A stretch of DNA of 64,000 nucleotides from Eonycteris spelaea (taxonomy: Eukaryota; Chordata; Mammalia; Chiroptera; Pteropodidae), in the NCBI GenBank assembly GCA_003508835.1, contig PUFA01000068.1, positions 6,510,001 to 6,574,000 of the forward strand, written 5' to 3'. The number at the start of each line of letters is the position of its first letter. The stretch's first letter is position 1. This document shows positions 56,051 to 64,000 of this stretch, one piece after another. The notes under the pieces were generated by a model. It was not told where the DNA came from. It ran no database searches and saw nothing but the letters and a program-made list of their open reading frames with translations. A program made the translations under genes and the position numbers.

Positions 56051-56752
56051 AAGCAAATTGTAATGTATATATGCCCATATTTATGTACACATTTCAAATA
56101 ATATATTTCTATATTTCATGTTTTATATAAAATAGATTTATCTGTCTCCATACTCTCTAGAAAGTATCATAAATATCATTGATTGGTAGCAAAGAAACGA
56201 GGACTTCTGGATTTAGCTTTTTCGCTGTTCTCGTATTAATATTTTTAGAAAACTAAATGAGTTAGACAAGGAGATATGTTTTGGTCAGTATAACAGTTAA
56301 TGGCTATACAATAACCTTATGTGGACTGTGTGCTTCTTTAAGTGGAAAACCTGAGAAACACAGTTGTAAAAATCTGCTTCAAGATTATCCGTTCCTTTGG
56401 AAGAGGACTGAGAGAATTCTAAGCGGGAAATGTGTTGCAGTTCTAGGGGTCAGAGGGGACCTCTGTTCTCAAGGCAGTTTCGAGGAGATTTGTGCTCTCA
56501 TGGAGTGGATGAATGGTCCCTGATGTTAGAGCTTGCAGAGGAAAGCAGAATGCTGTGCCTGAGAACACAGGCTCTAACATTAGACAAACTTAGCCTTATG
56601 GAGCATTCCCAAAGGCGTTGGACTTCTTGGGTTTTGCGCTTCTTGCCTGGGCTTAGCATCCACTTACTCAGCCCTGGTGGACTAATTTAAAGGAATTGAA
56701 AAAGAACAGACAAGTTTCATTTGAAAACGTTTGAGCTTTTTTAAAACAGATT
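56051..56752. other. Unassigned; possible MIR head 56558-56600
   Basis: Two overlapping plus-strand frames (80 and 86 codons, 56281-56690) lack known domains. 'cctgagaacacaggctctaa' resembles the MIR head. A 10-bp inverted repeat lies at 56523-56532 and 56571-56580. Confidence 0.4.
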
Positions 56753-56782
56753 CCCCACCCCCCCCCCCCCCCGCCCCGGGGG
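56753..56782. repeat. C-tract, G-quadruplex candidate on minus strand
   Basis: cccc-a-C15-g-cccc then ggggg. The minus strand has G-runs of 4, 15 and 4 or more within 25 bases, enough for a G-quadruplex. The C side allows an i-motif. A strong outlier in this AT-rich window. Confidence 0.85.
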
Positions 56783-57374
56783 AAATGACGGCTCTCGAGT
56801 AGACTGACAGCCATATTACTCTTCTGACCTTCAGGTGTTTCTCCAGTCACTTCCATGGCAAGTGTACCAAGCATGACTTCCTCTTCTTTGCTATCCTCTT
56901 ATGCTGGTTTCTCTGGAGCTTCCTTTTTTCATCGCTGGCAGTTTTAGTGATACCAATGGATGGAAGAAAAACATATCTGTGCCCCTTTAATCTTATAGTT
57001 TCTGTTGTACAAAGTTTTAGTCAGCAGTGTCAAAATGGTTCACCTAGAAGCTCTAGAATAGATCCTCAATTTAAGTAAGCCCTGGGGTAATTAGTTGAGA
57101 AAATTGGAATCACAAGAGGCTAGAGTGAACGTGATTACATCGACCTCTAGTTATTTAACATATCACATATGTTAGGTACTTAACCTGTAGTACAACTGAT
57201 TTACCTGGCAACCAAGCGCAGTTGGCATTAACTACTCCTTATAGTGGGAGACCAAGCTAAAGATGTCAAGGTCAACACTGGGTCCAAAAATTACACCTAG
57301 GTAAGAACTACAGTCTGTTCTAATTTCAGCAATGACCATGCTGATATTAGTGATCATGTAAGGAAAAGAAAATA
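56783..57374. other. Unassigned sequence
   Basis: Nothing recognisable. Confidence 0.4.
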
Positions 57375-57535
57375 TTTATTGAACACTTTCTTTTAATTTA
57401 GATTCTCTATTAGCCCTTCTACATGCACCCTGATCTCTCATTTTTACAAAAATCACCAAGATACATACTATTTTCATTATTATCAATTTACAAATGAGAA
57501 ACTGAAGCTCTGAAGGCTTATCTTGCATAACCGAA
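57375..57535 (+). mobile_element. MIR SINE, left part (split)
   Basis: 'atttattgaacactttcttt', 'tctctcatttttacaaaaat', 'tttcattattatcaatttac' and 'aaatgagaaactgaagctct' then 'gaaggcttatcttgcataac' is the MIR core. It stops where an L1 tail begins and appears to resume at about 57664. Confidence 0.75.
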
Positions 57536-57540
57536 CTCTC

Positions 57541-57660
57541 AGGTGGAGAGCCAGAGGAGAGAAAGAGCAATTAGGGGGATCATTTTATAAGCTATATAAA
57601 TGTCTAACCCATGTACTGTATACTTGAAACTAATAATAAAATAAACTTTTTTTAAAAAAA
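57541..57660 (+). mobile_element. 5'-truncated L1 tail
   Basis: 'aggtggagagccagaggaga', 'gatcattttataagctatat', 'aaatgtctaacccatgtact' and 'gtatacttgaaactaataat' then an A-rich tail to about 57662. Over 85% identical by eye to 44695-44790. It splits a MIR. Confidence 0.85.
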
Positions 57661-57663
57661 AAC

Positions 57664-57720
57664 AGTAGCGAATAACTGAGGTTGTATTCAAACTTATACA
57701 ATCTGATTCCAAAGCTCACA
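57664..57720 (+). mobile_element. MIR SINE, right part (split)
   Basis: 'tgaggttgtattcaaactta', then 'tctgattccaaagctcacac', match the MIR 3' part (aggattcgaacccaggcagtctgactccagagccc). Confidence 0.7.
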
Positions 57721-57799
57721 CCCTAAACCTAGAAATTATTCTCTTTCATCCAGGTAGATAGAATGCAAACCATGTTACACTGAAAATAAACATTATAAT

Positions 57800-57945
57800 A
57801 GTTAAATTATCTCCCTATTCTGTTTCTATATCTAAAGATTCTTTAAAGAATGGTGGCAAGAGCTGAAGAGATTTGCCCACGTTAAAAACAATTGTTAACT
57901 GACAAACTGCAATTAGAATCCAAGTGTTCTGACACTCAGTCTAGA
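57800..57945 (+). mobile_element. MIR SINE fragment
   Basis: 'agagatttgcccacgttaaa', 'gacaaactgcaattagaatc' and 'caagtgttctgacactcagt' then 'ctagaattatct' match the MIR 3' half. Confidence 0.65.
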
Positions 57946-58619
57946 ATTATCTGGTCCTATATCATGATACAGAAGAAAAGCAGAAAATATTCAGTGTGTA
58001 GAATCCATTTGATTTAATTTTTTTACAAGTGGTGAAACTGTATTTGAATGTAGCTCAAAGAGATAATAGAATGCACACAGTTTCAAAATACTTCACTGTT
58101 CTATGTATGAAACTCGTTTTCACATTTTCTATTCTGTATTGCATATATATTTTGAGAATAATTGCAGGTTGAACTTAGACAATTTCTCTTTTTTCTCTTT
58201 GTGATTACAGCAAAATACCTATGCACTGCCTCTTTATTATTTTAAGTGAGTGACACCTTTTCATATCTGTTTGGGCCTTTAAGGCTAGGGTGAGGATTAT
58301 TTAATCAGCGTGTTTGTATGATGATGGCTTAGACAGCCTTCAATTTGTATCAAGTAGGCTAGTAACAGACTGTTCAAACTGGACAAATTTTCTATGTGAG
58401 CTGAAAATTATGAAATGGTTTGACTCACATAGCCAATTCTAAAGGAAATAAACATGTATTTATTGAGCAAATATATGTCAGGAGCTGGACATGCTATACG
58501 AACTCACTGTTTAAATTTTGCCTGCACTGGCATATCAGTGCTAAGCACATAATTAAGTGCATGGGGTAGGAATAGATGGGATGATCACATCCTGATAGTG
58601 TTAGCAAGGCAATAAAGGA
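57946..58619. other. Mostly unassigned; L2-like terminus 58445-58500
   Basis: 'catgtatttattgagcaaat', then 'atatgtcaggagctggacat', is an antisense L2 terminus. Otherwise nothing recognised. Confidence 0.45.
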
Positions 58620-58750
58620 AGGAATGGCAGTCTTGAGACCAAGAGATTCAGTTCTGCATTCAACCTCTACTTACTATGTGACCATCAGCAGATCATTTAA
58701 CTTCTCTCATTCCTGCCTCTTTTGTGAAATAGGCACATTTTTGGTGTGTA
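58620..58750 (+). mobile_element. MIR SINE, 5' half
   Basis: 'tcttgagaccaagagattca', 'caacctctacttactatgtg', 'accatcagcagatcatttaa' and 'cttctctcattcctgcctct' then 'tttgtgaaatagg'. Clear MIR order. Confidence 0.8.
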
Positions 58751-59109
58751 GTGCAGCGTGACTCCACTGACTAGAGATGGGTGCACTACCCACTGTGCCA
58801 ATGATGCTACTTCTGCCTGCAGCATTTCTGTATTGTCAGCATCTCTACTCATCAAATGCTTTGCTATTATTATATCAAATTCTTGTATGTTAGTTATTTT
58901 TCACAAATTTTGTAATCAAGTTCATATACAATCATGTTTGTGATGATCACATTTTAAAAAGCACTTTTTCTTTTATCCTCGTGATAAGTTGTGTTGAAAA
59001 AAAACAGAAGCATGTGTTGTAATTTGATAAGAGGGAACCAATGCTATTCTTCCTCCTGCTATTTCTCTTTTAAATCTCCTGTGATGCTTTATATAGATTA
59101 AGAGGCCTC
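58751..59109. other. Unassigned sequence
   Basis: Nothing recognisable. Confidence 0.35.
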
Positions 59110-59180
59110 ATGTGAAAGGACAGTGCAGAGCAGTTGGCACATAGTAAGTATTCAGCATTTTCTATCCAAATTAATAAATG
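59110..59180 (+). mobile_element. L2 or MIR 3' tail
   Basis: 'gtgcagagcagttggcacat', then 'agtaagtattcagcattttc', matches the terminal 'agtgcctggcacatagtaggcgctcaata' shared by L2 and MIR. Confidence 0.6.
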
Positions 59181-59569
59181 GTGTGCCTTCTCTTCTCCCT
59201 GTAATTTATGGTTACATGTCAGCATGACTATGGGGTAGAAATCCTAATTCAAAGTTTCATTTATATATCTGCTTCTATTCAGAGATCAGTGCAAAGCAGC
59301 CACAATTAAAAAATAGTGCTTATTTTGCTGTCAACACAATTTCTCAATGTATCCCAAATAGTTATAAATCCAAGATCAACTTATTATCAGATGCAATTAG
59401 ATAAGATATAACTAAATTGTCTTGGAATAGTTTTCAACCAATAGGACACAATATATAAAAGTCTTCTGCTCAGGCAATCAGAAATAGAAACATCAGTTAT
59501 GATGTTAGATGTATATGATTTTAATGAAAATAATACATAAAAAAGTGAAATAAGATATTAATGGGATGT
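59181..59569. other. Unassigned sequence
   Basis: Nothing recognisable. Confidence 0.35.
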
Positions 59570-59930
59570 TTAAATTTCAGAAGAATGGCTGAGTCATCAG
59601 AGGGAAGGAGCCTTTTAAATCAATACCTGAAGGAAGGGAGAGATTAAACCTTGAGAATATCTAGAGGGAGACCATTTCTATTCTGGAGGGAATAGAAGTG
59701 CAAAGACTCTGAAGAGGATGGGGGAGGGCATGCTCAGTGTGTCAGAGGAGAAACAAGCCCAACAGCGCTGGAGCACAATAAATAAGGAGGTAGGGTGAAG
59801 AGATTCAGAGAATAAGGTCATCTAGGATATCATGGACCATAGTAAAGACTTTGGCATGGACTTAAGCATTTGCTCTGAGCAGGAGGATGTTTCTGAAGGG
59901 ATGAGACGTGATCTGACTTTAGGTGCTCCA
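59570..59930 (-). mobile_element. L2 3' UTR fragment
   Basis: Antisense L2: 'tctggagggaatagaagtgc', 'aaagactctgaagaggatgg', 'aacagcgctggagcacaata', 'tatcatggaccatagtaaag', 'actttggcatggacttaagc' and 'gacgtgatctgacttt'. Clear order over 360 bases. Confidence 0.8.
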
Positions 59931-60184
59931 TACCTGATTTAAACTCAATATCAAAACCTTTGTTGACTCTGTAATAAGTTCTCTTGCTGTGCTAGTATTG
60001 CCTACCCACCCACTTATTTCCAATCTCAAAATAAAAATTTTAAAAATAAAGAAAAACTATATTAAATTGATAGAGCATCTTTCACAAGTAGACACTGGCT
60101 ATCCTCAGTTTCTATCTGAGATCTCTAAGTCTCTTTTTCTAGCTACCTGCCAGTCACTTTGTATTTATTTTGAAGGCAATTATT
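59931..60184. other. Unassigned sequence
   Basis: Nothing recognisable. Confidence 0.35.
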
Positions 60185-60220
60185 ATTTTCATCATTATCA
60201 TCATCATCATCACTATCAAA
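60185..60220. repeat. (ATC)n, imperfect
   Basis: CAT/ATC triplets with two interruptions. Confidence 0.8.
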
Positions 60221-60423
60221 TTATTTAAATTCATCTAAAGGTTTGAGATCATTTGGAAGGGATAGAGTATGCCCAAAAATTCTTTAACTGGGAAACATGA
60301 CTTTAATTGGATTTCTCTCTTTTGTTTGGAATGATAAGCGATCTTAGAAATCTGGGAGTGACAGAGAAAAAAGTTATAAATAATATGATTTTGGTGAATT
60401 AAATTCTTTGATATTCTAGAAGA

Positions 60424-60500
60424 TTAGATAGATAGATAGATAGATAGATGATAGAGATGTATATCTATAGCTATAGCTATACATATAAATATAGGTAGAT
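60424..60500. repeat. (GATA)n with ATCTATAG palindromes
   Basis: About six GATA units at 60424-60450, followed by overlapping self-complementary tatagctata-type units to about 60485. GATA arrays are often length-variable. Confidence 0.85.
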
Positions 60501-60589
60501 ATAATATATGCAAGTCATTTTTTATTAATGAGGAATAAAATTAGTATTCTATTAAATGACAGGTATTTGACATAATTTTATTACATTCT

Positions 60590-60725
60590 GTCTTCTTTAC
60601 ACGTATGCAAGATTTTAATTTGTGACCCCATTTTATAGATGAGGAGAAAGGACCACGGAAACTAAATAACTTACCCAAGGGATTTTAACCCATGTTCCAC
60701 TGAACTCTAAATACAATAGTATTCC
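60590..60725 (+). mobile_element. MIR SINE, 3' half
   Basis: 'gaccccattttatagatgag', 'gagaaaggaccacggaaact', 'aaataacttacccaagggat' and 'cccatgttccactgaactct' match the MIR 3' half well. Confidence 0.8.
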
Positions 60726-61039
60726 TTGGCATTTCACTTTCAGAGACATGTGGTAGATGTGTCAACCTTTTTGATGTATTTTCACTGCCATGTTTTGCCA
60801 AATCTCGGTATTATTTCCAGATATGCCAGCTAGGGCTCCAGAATCTTTTCCATCAGTTTTGTAGATGGCCAATTCCAGGCAGATGGAGTCAGCCCATGTG
60901 ATGGAACCCCTTACTCATCTATTCTTGTACTATTCCACCCTGATCTCTATTCTTACCTTTCAGATGATGGGCAGTTTCCCCTACAATTAATTGTAGGGTA
61001 TATGATAGAAGCTTAACATCACCTTGTAACTCCCTTAAA
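60726..61039. other. Unassigned sequence
   Basis: Pyrimidine-leaning; might be upstream L2 but not called. Confidence 0.35.
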
Positions 61040-61930
61040 TTCCATCAAAAAGAGGCTTTTTTTCCTCAAGTAACATCATCACCATCAACTATTTGCCAGA
61101 GCTAGTAATTGAAGATCCTCCTGGATTTCTTTCTTCACTTCATATACATCCAGGTCCAATCCATCATAATGTCTTGTCAGCTATACTTCTAAAATCTTTT
61201 CTTAGTTTGATCCCTCTTTCTGTCTCTACTGCTAACAACCTATTTCAAGATTGGTATCTAGCCTAAGTTAGTATCATATCTTGACTAAATTACTACCATA
61301 GTCCATGCATCTATGACTGCCTTTTCCATAAAAGTTTAACTATACCGCAGTCAGAAAAAAAATTAATGTAAATCAAGTCATTGCTTTTCTCAGAATTAAA
61401 TCCATACTTGTTAACTCGATAATTAACTTGCACCTGCTTTTGTCTATGAATGCAACTTCTACCATTCCTCTTCTCTTTCTTGCTCTAGAAAGCAAGATGC
61501 TCTAAAAATGTTCTAGAGCACTGCTCTAGATGTCCCAGATGTTTTAGAGTGCAAAGAAGCTCCCTTTGACACTGTCCTTTTTTGTATTATTTGCAGAGAG
61601 CCAAAGTTCATTCCTGTCTCAGGGTCTTTGCGTTTGATATTCATCTGCCATCAGGTTCTTCTTTCTGGGCTACTTCTTAATTTTTTTTTGTTAAGTCTTA
61701 GGTCAAATATTTTTTTTTCCAAAGAGCTTTCACTGACTCCTATCTGGAATAATTTATCTTCCTGTGTGTTTTTTTACATATTACTAGCTGAAGTAGTCTT
61801 ACTTATTTGTTCACTCATCCATTGTCTGTATCTATTTCTGGAATATAATTTCCATTGTAGAATTGTCTCTAATCTCTCATTCAGCATCATCACCCCAGTG
61901 CTTGATCAGGCCACACCAAGTGCTCGATCA
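61040..61930 (+). mobile_element. L2 LINE 3' region
   Basis: Long diverged L2: 'ccaggtccaatccatcataa', 'taaatccatacttgttaact', 'tcctgtctcagggtctttgc' (consensus cctgcctcagggcctttgcac), 'taagtcttaggtcaaatatt', 'aaagagctttcactgactcc' and 'cttgatcaggccac'. A 101-codon frame at 61628-61933 is a by-product and bears no intact reverse transcriptase motif. Confidence 0.8.
61512..61530. repeat. 19-base palindrome
   Basis: tctagagca-c-tgctctaga, perfectly self-complementary around one central base. It lies within L2-like sequence. A nearby 'gctctagaaagcaagatgct' shares part of it. Confidence 0.85.
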
Positions 61931-62559
61931 TGATTTCCTACAAGAATGAGTAACAAGCATCTGAGTTGTTAGACCACTGGTCACATACCTATTCTATCCT
62001 TATATGTATGACAGCAGCTCCCTATCCTCTGTGATCTTTACTCGTGAGATAATAGAGCAAAATCAGGGCCTAAAGTGAATGTGTAAAGCCTAGTGTATAG
62101 ATGGTAATCTTCCATTTTCTTAGAAGTTTTCTCCTTGGCCTACAATGAAAAGAAACACCTCTGTATTAAGACTGTTGTTTCCACATATTAAATTTTGCCT
62201 TGGGCACAAGCTTTACTGATGCCTTAATCATGGCCTGCCTGGTTTCTCCCAGATTCAATAAGTCCTGTTTTGTCAATATCTTCCCATTCTCCCTCTCACT
62301 TTATGTAATTGTACATGATCCTTGGAGACTAGTCCAAGCAGCCTTTTTGGTTCTTATGACTGAGTTTTGCATTTTGGTGTTCAGAGTATCTGACTTTCAG
62401 TTTTCATATAAATTTCATAACCCTTTTTTTTTTTTTTTTAAATCCTGAGAGACAAGGCTATATTGGACTATAGAAATAAATGTGTTTGTAAGAGCAGGCC
62501 TTTCTGGTTTCCTCTTTCTAATTCAGTCATCAGAAAGGTACTTTCTCCAACTTGCTAAT
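61931..62559. other. Unassigned sequence
   Basis: T17-like run at about 62424-62440. The 82-codon frame at 62200-62448 has no recognisable domain. Confidence 0.4.
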
Positions 62560-62925
62560 GCTCCAAGGATTTTTTTTTTTTCCCCTGCTGGGCCTTTTCA
62601 GCTGTTTTGGCCTATGCCTGAAAGACATTTCACCCTTCACCTCTGTTTGCTGCCTAGCTCTCCTTCAACTCTGACTTTCAGGTATCAATTTCACCATCAC
62701 TTCCTTTACAAAACTTTCCTTAGCACTGCCACACTCTAACCCCAACATGCCAAAGCTGGGCTAACTTTTTATTACCATGAACTTCCATAGCATATACAAC
62801 TCTCACTGGCATGTTTAATGCTGTATTCACTGAGGTGAGCTCACTGAGGGGAGGGATTGCGTCTTCTTTGAGCCACTTTTAAACCTAGTAAAGAGTCAAT
62901 AAATATTAGATGAATGAATGGATGA
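62560..62925 (+). mobile_element. L2 LINE 3' region
   Basis: 'ggcctatgcctgaaagacat', 'ctgactttcaggtatcaatt', 'tcaccatcacttcctttaca', 'aaactttccttagcactgcc' (ggccttccctgaccacc), 'gagctcactgaggggaggga' and 'gagtcaataaatattagatg' then 'aatgaatgga'. A good L2 3' end. Confidence 0.8.
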
Positions 62926-63099
62926 ATGAGTCATTTCTGGCCTATTCTGCTTCTAATCGTTCTATTACATAGATCTCATCAAGGGATACTCTCCATGAAG
63001 ACAAGGAACAATTCTTTTATGATATGTTTGTACCCTTACAGTTTGAGCATATTCCAAATGGCAGAGCAGATGCTAATATCAAAAATCACAGTTAATTGC

Positions 63100-63212
63100 A
63101 TTAAAAATAAAATAAAACAAGAGTCACTTTGTAAGAGTTTTTCAAGCAATACATTGGCCTTATGTACACTTTTCTGTATATATTTTATACTTCAATAAAA
63201 ATGTTTAAAAGT
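63100..63212 (+). mobile_element. L1 3' terminus
   Basis: 'ttatgtacacttttctgtat' then 'atattttatacttcaataaa' and 'aatgttt' is the terminal block of older L1 elements (gtacatttttctatatgtatattatacttcaataaaaa). Everything 5' of this is lost or unrecognisable. Confidence 0.7.
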
Positions 63213-63612
63213 AATTTGCAATGCCAGAAGAAAATATTAGATAAAGAAACTGATGCATTAGAAGTAATAATCATTTTTATTAAGTTTTTTGGAAACTGAT
63301 ATTGAAATTGAGAAATACATAGGGATACATTAATACATGTGTGGGGTTAGAGAATTTTCACAGAAGGAATAGTCCTGAGAGTAAGAGTAAGTAGGCACAA
63401 TGAGAGGGGTCAAAAGCAGGTGGGGGCAGACGCAGTGAGGCTACAGAAATACAAAGGCCAGAGGACACAGGGCCTGGAGGTTACTGCTAAGAATCTGGCT
63501 TGTTATTTTAATCTGAGAGCTGATAGAAGAGTTGTAAACTAGTAAATGAATACTCTGTTTTTAGAATAGAGGATATATTTTAGATAGTGGCAGTTTGGAC
63601 TGGGTTTTATTA
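63213..63612. other. Unassigned sequence
   Basis: Nothing recognisable. Confidence 0.35.
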
Positions 63613-63806
63613 ATGAAAAAGAAGAAAGAAAGGAGGGGAGAGAGGGAGAGAGGAAAGAATGGAAGAAGGGAGGGAGGGAGGAAAAAAGCAAAGGAGGAAA
63701 GAGGAAGGAAGGGAGGAAGGAAGGAAGAAAGCGAGGGAGAGGTAGGAGGGAGAGACAGAGCGAGGAATGAAGAAGACAGCAAGGCAGAAAGGAGAAGAAG
63801 GATTTT
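63613..63806. repeat. GA/GGAA purine-rich tract
   Basis: About 190 bases almost wholly purine on the plus strand: (GGAA)n, (GAGG)n and AAAG variants. Opposing open frames of 123 (minus) and 75 (plus) codons are artefacts of the missing stop codons. Triplex-prone. Confidence 0.9.
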
Positions 63807-64000
63807 TAAATCTAAGAAGTAAATCACTAAGTTTATGGAATATGCAGGGGTACCAAGAATACTGATTCCTATTTTTTTTTTTATCAAGCAGAAAGTAAAT
63901 TTTATTGTTTTTAGTGATATTAATTTTAACAAGAGATTTCTATGTTCTGGGCCTCAGTTCACTGCCTAGAAGCGACCTATGCACTATTTCTCTGATTTTG

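Noticed and set aside
63561..63932. 123-codon minus-strand and 75-codon plus-strand frames
   Set aside because: Both read the same purine/pyrimidine tract. Low-complexity Ser/Leu/Pro or Lys/Glu/Arg products with no domain.
1..64000. CRISPR arrays, operons, bacterial promoters or phage sequence
   Set aside because: The repeats are eukaryotic microsatellites and transposons. There are no regularly spaced repeats, dense ORFs or ribosome-binding sites.

Overview
The window is AT-rich mammalian nuclear DNA with the texture of a gene desert or a very long intron. I found no protein-coding exon, spliced gene, CpG island or intact retrotransposon ORF. The longest open frames are products of pyrimidine or purine microsatellites or lie in old repeats, and none resembles a known protein. 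What can be annotated is a fossil record of transposable elements, simple repeats and a few structured sequences. Family names rest on memory of consensus sequences, and boundaries are good to about 10-30 bases.

Organism. MIR, L2, MLT1-type LTRs, Tigger and hAT remnants place this in a placental mammal. The L1 3' ends look like those shared by laurasiatherian genomes. There is no Alu, B1/B2, carnivore tRNA-Lys SINE, ruminant or horse SINE, or vesper-bat Ves SINE. Two short retroelements carry 5S rRNA sequence: a tRNA-Val/5S rRNA hybrid (16433-16652) and a plain 5S-derived copy with perfect target-site duplications (55427-55552). Such SINEs, including a hybrid tRNA/5S type, are known to me from fruit bats (Pteropodidae, the MEG families). 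That makes a megabat the best guess. The lack of any young, full L1 fits the reported loss of L1 activity in megabats.

Layout. 0-12 kb: a 5'-inverted L1, a Tigger remnant, a few MIRs and long unassigned stretches. 12-23 kb: three MLT1-type LTRs, one nested in an older L1 and swollen by a CT-rich microsatellite; the tRNA/5S hybrid; several L1 3' ends. 23-36 kb: MIR/L2 fragments, a hAT remnant, a palindromic MITE-like element and a 120-bp direct repeat. 36-44 kb: a less AT-rich unclassified island with a perfect 11-bp hairpin, a long L2, a (CCTT)15 array and an ERV LTR. 44-52 kb: another L1 3' end, an inverted repeat with arms of about 235 bp, and a second 5'-inverted L1. 52-64 kb: L2/MIR fragments, the 5S retrocopy, a C-tract, an L1 tail inserted into a MIR, long L2 remnants and a purine-rich terminal tract.

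No genes act together here. The sequences most worth testing are the long inverted repeat near 49 kb, the tRNA/5S hybrid with its sister 5S copy, and the unclassified island at 36.7-37.4 kb.
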